Below are positions 46,011 to 54,200 of a stretch of DNA of 64,000 bases, piece after piece. The position numbers were made by a program, and so were the translations under genes. The stretch covers positions 6,080 to 70,079 of the forward strand of contig DAOUEK010000007.1 of assembly GCA_034430425.1 (NCBI GenBank). Direction: 5' to 3'. Each line of letters opens with the position of its first letter. Position 1 is the stretch's first letter. The DNA comes from WVZH01 sp034430425 (GTDB lineage Bacteria; Chloroflexota; Anaerolineae; Anaerolineales; E44-bin32). Under the pieces are notes generated by a model that saw only the letters and a list, made by a program, of their open reading frames with translations, had not been told where the DNA came from and did no database searches.

Positions 46011-46487
46011 ATGGCCGAATTCGAGTCGCAAGTCGTCGCTTTTTGCTGCAGCCACTGCGCCTACAACGCTGCCGATCTCGCCGGCAGCCTGCGTATTCAG
46101 TACCCGGCGTCGATAAAAATCATCGAAGTGCAGTGCACCGGGCGTGTAGATATCGAACACATGCTCCATGCTTTCGAAGGCGGCGCCGACGGCGTAATGG
46201 TTGCGGGTTGAATGCCCGGCGACTGTCATTACCTGGAAGGTAATACAAACGCAAGACGACGGGTGGAATTCGCCCGCAAACTTTTGGAAGAAATCGGTCT
46301 CGAAAGCCAGCGGCTGCAGATGATCAACATATCCGCCGCCATGGCTGGCGAATTTTCCTTTGCCGCGGCAGAGATAACGGCAGAGATTCAACGTCTGGGA
46401 CCCAATCCACTACGTATCAACGGCGCCGGACAATCCGACGGTAATGCACCCGCCGTTGAGATAGCGAAAGCGGATGGCGAAAGTTGA
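46011..46487 (+). CDS. MvhD-like selenoprotein (copy 1), UGA at codon 67 read as selenocysteine
   Basis: Read through the in-frame TGA at 46209-46211, this is a 158-residue MvhD-family protein: FCCSHCAYNAADLAGSLRIQ (C12, C13, C16), VQCTGRVDIEHML (C42), then VAG-U67-MPGDCHYLEGN (C72), and a C-terminal half AMAGEFSFAAAEITAEIQRLGPNPL that matches the family. The family has Cys where U67 falls (GC-xx-GDCH). A hairpin follows 16 bases after the TGA. MvhD carries an Fe-S cluster and passes electrons to HdrA. It lies 121 bases after copy 1 of HdrA and overlaps the next gene by 14 nt. Annotation software will usually split it into two fragments at the TGA. Confidence 0.88.
46228..46244 (+). promoter_or_regulatory. 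Candidate bacterial SECIS hairpin, MvhD copy 1
   Basis: ATTACC-TGGAA-GGTAAT folds into a perfect 6-bp stem with a 5-nt loop. There are 22 nt between the TGA and the loop, and a G is in the first two loop positions, as expected for bacterial SECIS elements that recruit SelB. The same hairpin, base for base, follows the UGA of copy 2, while the Cys paralogue has none. Confidence 0.7.
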
Positions 46488-47667
46488 TTCCCTCAAACGC
46501 TTCGATGTTTTCGCAGAGCTTCCCGAGGATGCTCTGATGGAAATTTCGCGCCTGGCCAAACAGGAAGAACATCCTGAAGGAACGGTTCTTTTTCAGGAAG
46601 GTGCCACAGCGCATCAACTCTACCTGATATTGGATGGCAAGATCTCACTCGAGATGCTCGTGCAATTGGGCAGCACAGGCACACCCCGTCGCGCGGCGCT
46701 TAATATCGCCGGCCCAGGCAACGCCGTCGGCTGGTCGAGTATTGTCCCTCCCTATCTCTACACATCCTCCGGTGTGTGTATTGAAGATGTCAACCTGCTG
46801 ACACTTCCCGGCGAAGATATACGCAGCTATATTACAGAACATCCCGACATCGGATGTGCAATTTACCAGCGTACGGCATCCTTGATCCGCGGACGAATGA
46901 GTAATGCCACATCGATGCTGATGTACTTCCTCTTCATCGTCTCCCATGAATTGAAACGACCCCTGGCCGCTGTGGAAAACTACCTGCAAATACTGTCCGG
47001 CGGTTATGCCGGCGAACTCAGTCCCAAACAAACCCACCTGATCGAACGTAGTACGCTGCGCATCGCCGACCTGCGCAACCTGATCAGCGACATTCTCGAT
47101 TTCGCCCGCATGCAGCCCGAGCAGATTCGCGCAGACTTCGAAAGTCTCGATCCGACTGAGCTCGGCGCCGAAGCGATCGAGGAAGTACGCTTGGCGGCGT
47201 CAGAGAAGAACGTGCAGCTCAAAGTCATCGGGCCAACTGAATATCGGCCCATCGTCGTCGCTCGACGCCGGCTGCGGCAAGTCATCGCCAATATCCTGGC
47301 CAACGCAGTCAAGTTTTCCCCCGAGGGGAGCACCGTCACCCTAACCGCCCATGACACACCTAAAGCCCTGGTAATCGAAGTGATGGACGAGGGTATCGGC
47401 ATCCCTGATGATGAGCAGGAACACATATTCGATGATTTCTTCCGCGCCAGCAACGTGGGCGAATTCAGGGGCGCCGGCCTGGGTCTCTCCATCGCATATA
47501 AAATCATCGAAGCCCATGAGGGCTCGATCGAAGTCAAGAGCCCCTACGAAAAAGCGAAACCCGGAACCAAGTTCACCATCACCATCCCTCGGACGCTCCC
47601 TCTGCCTGGTCAGAGTAGGAAGTCTGAGCCCGGAACCCATGAGGAGAGGGGGGGATCACATGCGTGA
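46474..47667 (+). CDS. Soluble histidine kinase with N-terminal cyclic-nucleotide-binding-like domain
   Basis: A 397-residue kinase without membrane segments. Residues 1-125 form a Crp-type cNMP-binding beta barrel (FAELPEDALMEISRLAKQEEH, GTVLFQEGATAHQLYLILDGKISLE). HisKA box FIVSHELKRPLAAVENYL holds His158, and the ATPase domain has QVIANILANAVKFS, DEGIGIPDDE and GAGLGLSIAYKI. Its ATG overlaps the selenoprotein gene by 14 nt and its 3' end overlaps the receiver gene by 8 nt, so it is translationally coupled inside the hdr operon. It may sense a ligand or redox state and regulate the operon or the enzyme. The ligand residues of a true cAMP site were not recognised. Confidence 0.87.
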   Translation: MAKVDSLKRFDVFAELPEDALMEISRLAKQEEHPEGTVLFQEGATAHQLYLILDGKISLEMLVQLGSTGTPRRAALNIAGPGNAVGWSSIVPPYLYTSSGVCIEDVNLLTLPGEDIRSYITEHPDIGCAIYQRTASLIRGRMSNATSMLMYFLFIVSHELKRPLAAVENYLQILSGGYAGELSPKQTHLIERSTLRIADLRNLISDILDFARMQPEQIRADFESLDPTELGAEAIEEVRLAASEKNVQLKVIGPTEYRPIVVARRRLRQVIANILANAVKFSPEGSTVTLTAHDTPKALVIEVMDEGIGIPDDEQEHIFDDFFRASNVGEFRGAGLGLSIAYKIIEAHEGSIEVKSPYEKAKPGTKFTITIPRTLPLPGQSRKSEPGTHEERGGSHA

Positions 47668-48424
47668 GCAACCATATATTTTGATCGTGGACGACGATCC
47701 GGATATCGTCGAGGGGATTACCGCCGTGCTGGAAACGCGAGACTACCGCCTTGCCAGCGCTGGCGATGGCATTGCCTGCATGAAACTTATCCGGGAGAAG
47801 ACCCCAGATTTATTGATCCTGGACATGATGATGCCGCGCATGGACGGTTTCGCCGTCATCCGCGAGCTTCGCGGCGATCCGAAGTATGTTGGTCTGCCCA
47901 TCATTATTCTCACCACGGTCATTGAAGATGCCGCCTACCGCCGCTATGAACTTGAGACAGGGCTGGCTATGGATGTGCAAGCCTATATCGAGAAACCGGC
48001 ACCGCCGGATGTGTTGCTGCGCCACGTCACAGCGGTAGTCGATCTGCCCTATATTATTGTCGCCGATGACGACCCGGATATCGTTGCCGCGCTTACCACG
48101 GTCCTTGAATCCAGGCCCTATCGGGTCAGCTCGGCCGCCAACGGTCAGAGCTGCATCGAACTGGTGCGCAAGCGCAAACCCGATCTACTCATCCTGGATT
48201 TACTCATGCCGCACATGGATGGTTTTGCCGTGATTCGCGAGCTGCGCAGCGAACCCCAATTTACCGATCTACCCATCATCATCCTCACTACCGTGGTTGA
48301 AGATGCCAGCCGCCGGCGTTACGAACTCGAGACGGGTCAGGACATGGCTGTTACACGATACATGCAGAAACCCGTGCCACCCAAGATGCTGCTCAAGCAA
48401 GTGAATGAGGTGTTGAAAAAATGA
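47660..48424 (+). CDS. Tandem double-receiver response regulator without output domain
   Basis: A 254-residue protein made of two receiver domains of about 125 residues each, similar to one another. Domain 1 has IVDDDPDIVEGI and phospho-acceptor D55 in LLILDMMMP; domain 2 has VADDDPDIVAAL and D180 in LLILDLLMP. Both share the unusual segment RRYELETG before the last helix and a final KP (IEKPAPP, MQKPVPP). No DNA-binding domain is present. It probably receives phosphate from the overlapping kinase. Its stop overlaps the ATG of the next hdrA (ATGA). Confidence 0.88.
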   Translation: MREQPYILIVDDDPDIVEGITAVLETRDYRLASAGDGIACMKLIREKTPDLLILDMMMPRMDGFAVIRELRGDPKYVGLPIIILTTVIEDAAYRRYELETGLAMDVQAYIEKPAPPDVLLRHVTAVVDLPYIIVADDDPDIVAALTTVLESRPYRVSSAANGQSCIELVRKRKPDLLILDLLMPHMDGFAVIRELRSEPQFTDLPIIILTTVVEDASRRRYELETGQDMAVTRYMQKPVPPKMLLKQVNEVLKK

Positions 48425-51400
48425 GCGCGGACAAGGTCACCGGCGCAGTGATGGTCGTAGGCGGCGGTGTCGCCGGCATGCAGGCCAGTCTCGATCTGGC
48501 CGAGCAGGGATTCCGGGTATTCCTGGTGGAAAGCCAGTCCGCCATCGGCGGTCACATGGCCAAACTGGACAAGACATTCCCCACCAACGACTGTGCCATG
48601 TGCATCATCAGCCCCAAGCTGGTTGAAACCGGTCGTCACCTCAACATCGACTTGATGGTTGACAGTGAAGTCGATAAGGTCGATGGGCAAGCGGGAGACT
48701 TCACCGTTACCGTGCGGCGTAAACCGCGCTACATCGACATCGAGAAATGCGTTGGATGCGGAGATTGCGCTGAAGTGTGTCCGGTCGTGCTCACCGATAG
48801 GTTCAACGAAGGTTTGGCACCGCGCAAGGCGGTCTACAAACTCTATCCACAGGCGGTCCCCAATGCCTACACGATCGACAAGTTGGGCATTGCCCCTTGC
48901 CGCAACGCCTGTCCCGTCGATCAACGCGCCGAGGGTTACATCGCATTCATTGCAGAAGGCCGCTACCGCGAGGCCTACCGTGTGATCAAGGAAGACAATC
49001 CCTTCCCCAGTGTGTGTGGACGCACCTGCCATCACCCTTGCGAAGGCCACTGCGCTCGCGCCCTAGTCGACGAGCCGGTGAGCATCATGGCCCTGAAACG
49101 CTTCGTGATGGATTACGCCCTGGCCTACGGGCGCGAGAAAGTCGAACCCGTACCCCGCACACGACCGGAGTGGATCGCCGTGGTCGGTGCTGGGCCAGCC
49201 GGATTAACCGCCGCCCACGACCTGGTGAGAATGGGGTACGGCGTGACGGTCTACGAAGCGCTTCCCGTCGCCGGCGGGATGATGCGCGTCGGCATCCCCG
49301 CTCATCGTCTGCCCAAGGGCGTTTTACAGGACGACATCGACGACATCCTCGCGCTGGGCGTGGTGCTGAAAACCAACTCGCCGATTTCCGATCCCACGAA
49401 GTTGCTTAAGGAAGGTTACGACGCCGTTTGTCTGGCGACGGGGATTTCCACCCGCGATCATTCGTTGACCGTGGAAGGCGAGGACGCCGAGGGTGTACTC
49501 TCCGCAGCGACCTTCCTGCGCAAAGTCAACCTGGGAGAACCGATCACCGTCGGCGAGCGCGTAGCTGTGATCGGCGGCGGCGTGACCGCCCTCGACGCAG
49601 CCACCGTTGCCCGACGTCTGGGCGCGGAAGAAGTTATCCTGGCCTACGACCGCCCACGCGGCGAGCTACCCGCCTACCAGTGGGAAATGGACGCCGTCGA
49701 AGCTGAAGGCATCCGCCAGCTCGAACACACAACACTGACGCGCATCCTGACCAAAAACGACAGGGTGGTCGGTGTCGAACTGGCCCGCACCGGCCGCGGT
49801 ACGACTAAAGACAAACATGGCCGCCGACGCCCCAAGATCGAAGCCGGCAGCGAATTCACCCTCGAAGTCGATACCGTGATCGGTACCATCGGTCAGCAGT
49901 CCGACTTGAACTACCTGCACCCTGCGTTCGAGGATCTAAACGGCGACAGCAGAACGCTGGCTTGTGAAGACGCCCCCGGATTGTTCGTCGTCGGTGGGCG
50001 CAAGACCGGCGCCAGCTTCATCGTCGAAGCCATTGCCCTGGGACATCGCGTGGCGAAATCGATTCATCATTATCTACAGGGCACATTCGACAAAATGGAA
50101 AAAATCACACCACCGGTGGTCAAAGTCACACGCGAGGACATCGAGCGCCGCGTTAAAACGGGGGAGATCGAACTGCTGCCGCGCAACGAATCCAGGCTGC
50201 TGCACATGGACGAGCGCGTGACAAGTTTTCGTGAAGTGGTTTTGGGGTTGACCGAACGCCAGGCGCGCGCCGAAGCCAAGCGCTGCCTGCAGTGCGGGAA
50301 CTGTTCGGAATGCCTGGCCTGCGTCTATGCTTGTGGCGCGGACGCCATCGATCACGAGATGGTCGAGACCATCCAGGATGTAAAGGTCGGCGCCATCATC
50401 CTGGCTCCCGGTTACCAGACCTATCAGGCTGAACTCTCCGCGGAATACGGTTTGGGCCGCTATCCCAATGTGATCACCGCACTGCAGCTCGAGCGTTTGC
50501 TCTCCGCCTCCGGACCGACCACAGGGCACGTAGTGCGCCCTTCGGACGGGCGCCCGGCGAAGAAAATCGCCTTCCTGCAGTGTGTCGGCTCCCGAGATCA
50601 GAATCACGATTACTGCTCGGCCGTATGCTGCATGTACGCCACCAAGGAAGCCATTCTGGTCCGAGACCATGATCCCGAAGCCGAAGTGGATATCTTCATG
50701 ATGGACATCCGCGCCTTCAGTAAAGGCTACGATGCCTATTACCAGCGTGCCCGGGAACAATTCGACATCCAGTACACCCGCTGCCGAGCATCTGAATTCA
50801 AGGAAGCCCCGGACACCAAGAACATTACGATCCGATATACAGAAGAACAAGGTGTCGGGGTTCGAAACCAGCCTGATTCCGATTTGCCCGAAACACGCAT
50901 AACCGAAGCGGAATACGACCTCGTCGTGCTGTCGGTGGGCATGGAAATTTCACAATCCGTTAAAGAGCTCGGCCAGAGATTGGGCATCGAGCTCGACGAC
51001 TACGGTTTTTGCAAAACGGCTTTCTTCAATCCCGTTGAAACCTCACAGCCGGGAATCTACGCTGCGGGACCTTTCCGTGAGCCTAAAGACATTCCCGAAT
51101 CCGTGGTCGACGCCAGCGGCGCAGCGGGTCAAGCTGCAACGCTGCTCGCCTCGGCTCGTGACCAACTGACACGCCAGGCCAGTTATCCGCCCGAAAAAAC
51201 GGTCGGCGAACCACGTGTAGGCGTCTTCGTTTGTCACTGCGGCTCCAACATCGCCGGTTACATGGATATCGAAGCCGTCACGGATTACGCCGCCAATCTG
51301 CCGCATGTGGTCCATGCCGACCACATGCTTTACACGTGCTCGCAGGACAGCACGGCGCAGATCCAGGCTTGCATCGTCGAACACGATTTGAACCGCGTCG

Positions 51401-52983
51401 TGGTGGCTTCCTGCACACCGCGCACGCACGGCTCGCTCTTCCGTGACGTGGTGCGTCAGGCGGGTTTGAACGAGTACCTGTTCACAATGGCCAACATCCG
51501 CAACCACTGCTCGTGGGTACACTCGCATGAACCCGATATCGCCACAGAAAAGGCGCAGGATTTAATCCGCATGTCCGTCTCCCGCGTGGTGGGCCTCGAG
51601 CCGCTGCACACGCAGCCGGTTCCGGTGTGCCAGCAGGCGCTGGTCATCGGCGGCGGTGTGGCAGGCATGAACGCCGCGCTTGCGCTGGCAGAACAGGGTT
51701 TCCCCGTCCACCTGGTCGAGAAAGAAAAAACCCTGGGCGGCAATTTGCGCGGGGTCTATTTCAATCATGATCCTGGTGATTCGAACGCCGGGCGCGATCC
51801 CCAGAATTATTTACGGACGTTGATCAAAGAGATTGCAACTCATCCTGCGATAACGACGCACCTATCGAGCCAGGTGCTTCACACCACAGGCTTCGTCGGC
51901 AATTTCATCACCATGCTGCAGAAGGAAAACGGCAGCCAGGCGGAAATCCAGCACGGTGCCACAATCGTCGCCACGGGCGGCCAGGAGTATCGCGGGGAGG
52001 AATATGGTTTTGCGGAAAGCCCGTGCGTGGTCACTGGACTGCAGTTCGAGGCTCTGTTGGCCAAAACTGGCCGCAAACGGGTGAAACTCGACGAGAAAAC
52101 GAGTGCGACCTGGAAGTTGTTAGATAAAAAACCGCCGGATCAGGTGCTGATGATCCAATGCATCGGCCCGGCGGAGGAGACATGCGCCCGCACATGCTGC
52201 ACCACCGCCTTGAAACAGGCTCTGCAGCTAAAAGCCCTGCATCCCGAGGCGCGCGTCGTCATGCTGCATCGCGACATGCGTACGTATGGATTCAAGGAGC
52301 GTCTTTACAAGCAGGCGCTCGAGCAAGGCGTGCTTTTCGTGCGCTACGACCCGACGCATAAACCCCAGGTATCTATCAAGGCTGACGGCCAAGTCCACGT
52401 GAACGTGCAGGATCCCGTACTCGGTACGCCGTTGAACTTCAAACCCGACTTACTCGTGCTTTCCACACCTCTCATCCCGGCGAAAGAAAATCAGACGTTG
52501 GCCACGAAGCTAAAGGTGCCCGTCGATTTGGATGGTTGGTTCCTGGAGGCGCACGTCAAACTACGGCCGGTGGATTTCTCCAACGAGGGCATTTTCCTGG
52601 CTGGGGCTGCCCACTACCCCAAACTGCTCGACGAGAGTATCGTACAAGCCCAGGCGGCCGCTTCGCGGGCTGCAACCATCCTGTCCCGCCAGACCTTAGA
52701 TGCCGGCGGTTCCGTCGCCCGCGTTGATCCTGAAGCCTGCGTTGGCTGCCTGACGTGCGTGCGCATCTGCCCATATGGTGTGCCGCAGATGCAAATTAAT
52801 CTTACCGGGGTTGGTGGCATCGTGGGCGCGGCCTACATCGAACCCGCTGTTTGCCAGGGATGCGGGACATGCGTTGCCGAGTGCCCCGCCTACGCCATCG
52901 AACTGCTGCATTATCGCCACGACCAGTTGGAGGATGAGGTGGGTGCCTTATTCGAAACGAAGATTGAAGTACGTGAAGGGTGA
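48421..52983 (+). CDS. hdrA: Giant HdrA with inserted GltD-like NAD(P)H-binding module (copy 2)
   Basis: A 1520-residue paralogue of the protein at 41267 with the same layout: FAD motif VVGGGVAGMQASL (12-24), TFPTNDCAMC (52-61), CVGCGDCAEVCPV (110-122), a GltD-like insert at about 155-560 (CRNACPVDQRAEGY, VVGAGPAGLTAAHDL, VIGGGVTALDAATVARRLG), CLQCGNCSECLACVYACG, VGSRDQNHDYCSAVCCMYATKEA, a second FAD fold (VIGGGVAGMNAALALAEQG), and C-terminal ferredoxin motifs CVGCLTCVRICPYG and CQGCGTCVAECPA. The N-terminus starts directly at the FAD fold, lacking the 20 extra residues of copy 1. The start overlaps the receiver gene's stop. DNA similarity to copy 1 is clear over long stretches, indicating tandem duplication. 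Confidence 0.92.
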   Translation: MSADKVTGAVMVVGGGVAGMQASLDLAEQGFRVFLVESQSAIGGHMAKLDKTFPTNDCAMCIISPKLVETGRHLNIDLMVDSEVDKVDGQAGDFTVTVRRKPRYIDIEKCVGCGDCAEVCPVVLTDRFNEGLAPRKAVYKLYPQAVPNAYTIDKLGIAPCRNACPVDQRAEGYIAFIAEGRYREAYRVIKEDNPFPSVCGRTCHHPCEGHCARALVDEPVSIMALKRFVMDYALAYGREKVEPVPRTRPEWIAVVGAGPAGLTAAHDLVRMGYGVTVYEALPVAGGMMRVGIPAHRLPKGVLQDDIDDILALGVVLKTNSPISDPTKLLKEGYDAVCLATGISTRDHSLTVEGEDAEGVLSAATFLRKVNLGEPITVGERVAVIGGGVTALDAATVARRLGAEEVILAYDRPRGELPAYQWEMDAVEAEGIRQLEHTTLTRILTKNDRVVGVELARTGRGTTKDKHGRRRPKIEAGSEFTLEVDTVIGTIGQQSDLNYLHPAFEDLNGDSRTLACEDAPGLFVVGGRKTGASFIVEAIALGHRVAKSIHHYLQGTFDKMEKITPPVVKVTREDIERRVKTGEIELLPRNESRLLHMDERVTSFREVVLGLTERQARAEAKRCLQCGNCSECLACVYACGADAIDHEMVETIQDVKVGAIILAPGYQTYQAELSAEYGLGRYPNVITALQLERLLSASGPTTGHVVRPSDGRPAKKIAFLQCVGSRDQNHDYCSAVCCMYATKEAILVRDHDPEAEVDIFMMDIRAFSKGYDAYYQRAREQFDIQYTRCRASEFKEAPDTKNITIRYTEEQGVGVRNQPDSDLPETRITEAEYDLVVLSVGMEISQSVKELGQRLGIELDDYGFCKTAFFNPVETSQPGIYAAGPFREPKDIPESVVDASGAAGQAATLLASARDQLTRQASYPPEKTVGEPRVGVFVCHCGSNIAGYMDIEAVTDYAANLPHVVHADHMLYTCSQDSTAQIQACIVEHDLNRVVVASCTPRTHGSLFRDVVRQAGLNEYLFTMANIRNHCSWVHSHEPDIATEKAQDLIRMSVSRVVGLEPLHTQPVPVCQQALVIGGGVAGMNAALALAEQGFPVHLVEKEKTLGGNLRGVYFNHDPGDSNAGRDPQNYLRTLIKEIATHPAITTHLSSQVLHTTGFVGNFITMLQKENGSQAEIQHGATIVATGGQEYRGEEYGFAESPCVVTGLQFEALLAKTGRKRVKLDEKTSATWKLLDKKPPDQVLMIQCIGPAEETCARTCCTTALKQALQLKALHPEARVVMLHRDMRTYGFKERLYKQALEQGVLFVRYDPTHKPQVSIKADGQVHVNVQDPVLGTPLNFKPDLLVLSTPLIPAKENQTLATKLKVPVDLDGWFLEAHVKLRPVDFSNEGIFLAGAAHYPKLLDESIVQAQAAASRAATILSRQTLDAGGSVARVDPEACVGCLTCVRICPYGVPQMQINLTGVGGIVGAAYIEPAVCQGCGTCVAECPAYAIELLHYRHDQLEDEVGALFETKIEVREG

Positions 52984-52991
52984 AGGCGAAA

Positions 52992-53432
52992 ATGGCCGAA
53001 AATGGAAAAGACCTGCAGATCGTCGCCTACTGCTGCCATCATTGCGCTTACGCTGCCGCAGATCTGGCTGGTGTGTTACGCATCCAGTATCCGGCGCAGA
53101 CCAAGGTCGTCGAAATTCCCTGCTCCGGACGTTTGGATGTGCTCGAGGTGCTGCATGCCTTCGAACGCGGTGCTGACGGTGTAATGGTCGCCGGTTGACT
53201 GCCCGGTGACTGTCATTACCTGGAAGGTAATGTTAACGCCAAACGTCGCGTGGAGAAACTCAAACAACTATTGGACTCGATCGGGCTGGAACCCGAGCGC
53301 GTGGAGATGTTCAATCTCTCCTCGGCAATGGCTGCACAATTCGCCGAAACGGTGAGGAACATGGTAGCGCAGATTCAAAGTGTTGGCCCGAGTCCCTTGC
53401 GGCTCGCTGCTGAGGGAATAACCGAACCATAA
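52992..53432 (+). CDS. MvhD-like selenoprotein (copy 2), UGA at codon 69 read as selenocysteine
   Basis: Read through the TGA at 53196-53198, this is a 146-residue protein: VAYCCHHCAYAAADLAGVLR (C14, C15, C18), IPCSGRLDVLEVL (C44), VAG-U69-LPGDCHYLEGN (C74), then NAKRRVEKLKQLLDSIGLEP and a family-typical C-terminus ending in SVGPSPLRL. U69 replaces the conserved Cys of the GC-xx-GDCH motif. The stop is TAA. ATG at 52992 is preferred; an in-frame GTG at 52980 overlaps the upstream hdrA stop. It forms a pair with HdrA copy 2 and precedes metV, as in MetFV-Hdr-MvhD complexes. Confidence 0.88.
53215..53231 (+). promoter_or_regulatory. Candidate bacterial SECIS hairpin, MvhD copy 2
   Basis: ATTACC-TGGAA-GGTAAT, identical to the hairpin after the UGA of copy 1 and at the same distance from it (16 bases between UGA and stem). 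The codons CAT TAC CTG GAA GGT AAT are identical in both genes although nearby codons differ synonymously, which suggests selection on the RNA as well as the protein. Confidence 0.7.
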
Positions 53433-53495
53433 AATTATTGGTAACAGGATTCCGGATACAATCAATACCCATCCGGTATTCAAGGAGAGCGAAGT

Positions 53496-54182
53496 ATGAT
53501 CATTGCAGAACAAAAACCACTGGAGGAGATCAAGGCTTTGATCGCGGATGCCGAAAATGTATTGGTCGTTGGCTGCGGCACCTGCGTGACGGTATGCTTT
53601 GCCGGCGGGGAGAAGGAGGCCGGCATCCTGGCCAGCAGCCTGCGCATGTCGACCAAACTCGACGGCGGCCCCAAAGCTGTGGAGCATGTTACCGTGCAGC
53701 GCCAGTGCGAATGGGAGTATATCGACCCCATCGGGGATCGTGTCGCTGAGGCAGATATGGTGCTTTCGATTGGATGCGGTATCGGTGTGCAGGCGCTCGC
53801 CGAACGCTTCCCGGATGCCATTGTCGTTCCCGGGTTAAATACCTCCTTCTTGGGCTTGCCTACGGAACAAGGTGTTTGGGAAGAACGCTGCGCCGCTTGC
53901 GGCGAGTGCATCCTCGGATTGACGGGTGGAATCTGCCCCATTGCTCGCTGCGCCAAACAGCTGCTCAATGGACCTTGCGGCGGGTCGCAAAACGGTGTTT
54001 GTGAAATCGACCCGGATACGCCCTGCGCCTGGCAGTTGATCTACGACAAACTGAAATCACAAAATCGTCTGCACCTGCTGACGGAAATTCAAGCGCCGAA
54101 GAACTGGTCCAGCAGCCGCGACGGCGGTCCTCGAAAAATCACCCGTCAGGATTTACGTCTGGCGGCGGAAGAATCTGAGTAG
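53496..54182 (+). CDS. metV: Methylenetetrahydrofolate reductase partner protein MetV
   Basis: A 228-residue zinc/Fe-S-type protein of the MTHFR C-terminal-domain family. Visible are VVGCGTCVTVCFAGGEKEAG (about 24-42), SIGCGIGVQALAERFPD, and the Cys-rich C-terminal segment CAACGECILGLTGGICPIARCAKQLLNGPCGG. In acetogens MetV is needed with MetF for methylenetetrahydrofolate reduction and links it to electron-transfer subunits. A good AGGAGAG site precedes the ATG. It is 18 bases upstream of metF. Confidence 0.92.
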   Translation: MIIAEQKPLEEIKALIADAENVLVVGCGTCVTVCFAGGEKEAGILASSLRMSTKLDGGPKAVEHVTVQRQCEWEYIDPIGDRVAEADMVLSIGCGIGVQALAERFPDAIVVPGLNTSFLGLPTEQGVWEERCAACGECILGLTGGICPIARCAKQLLNGPCGGSQNGVCEIDPDTPCAWQLIYDKLKSQNRLHLLTEIQAPKNWSSSRDGGPRKITRQDLRLAAEESE

Positions 54183-54200
54183 GCGAAAAGGAGCGAAGCC

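Noticed and set aside
46011..46211. A short 66-residue protein ending at the TGA, with a separate ORF after it
   Set aside because: The two pieces align end to end with one MvhD-like family member, and the same break recurs in a second paralogue with a conserved hairpin, so selenocysteine read-through explains it better than a pseudogene.
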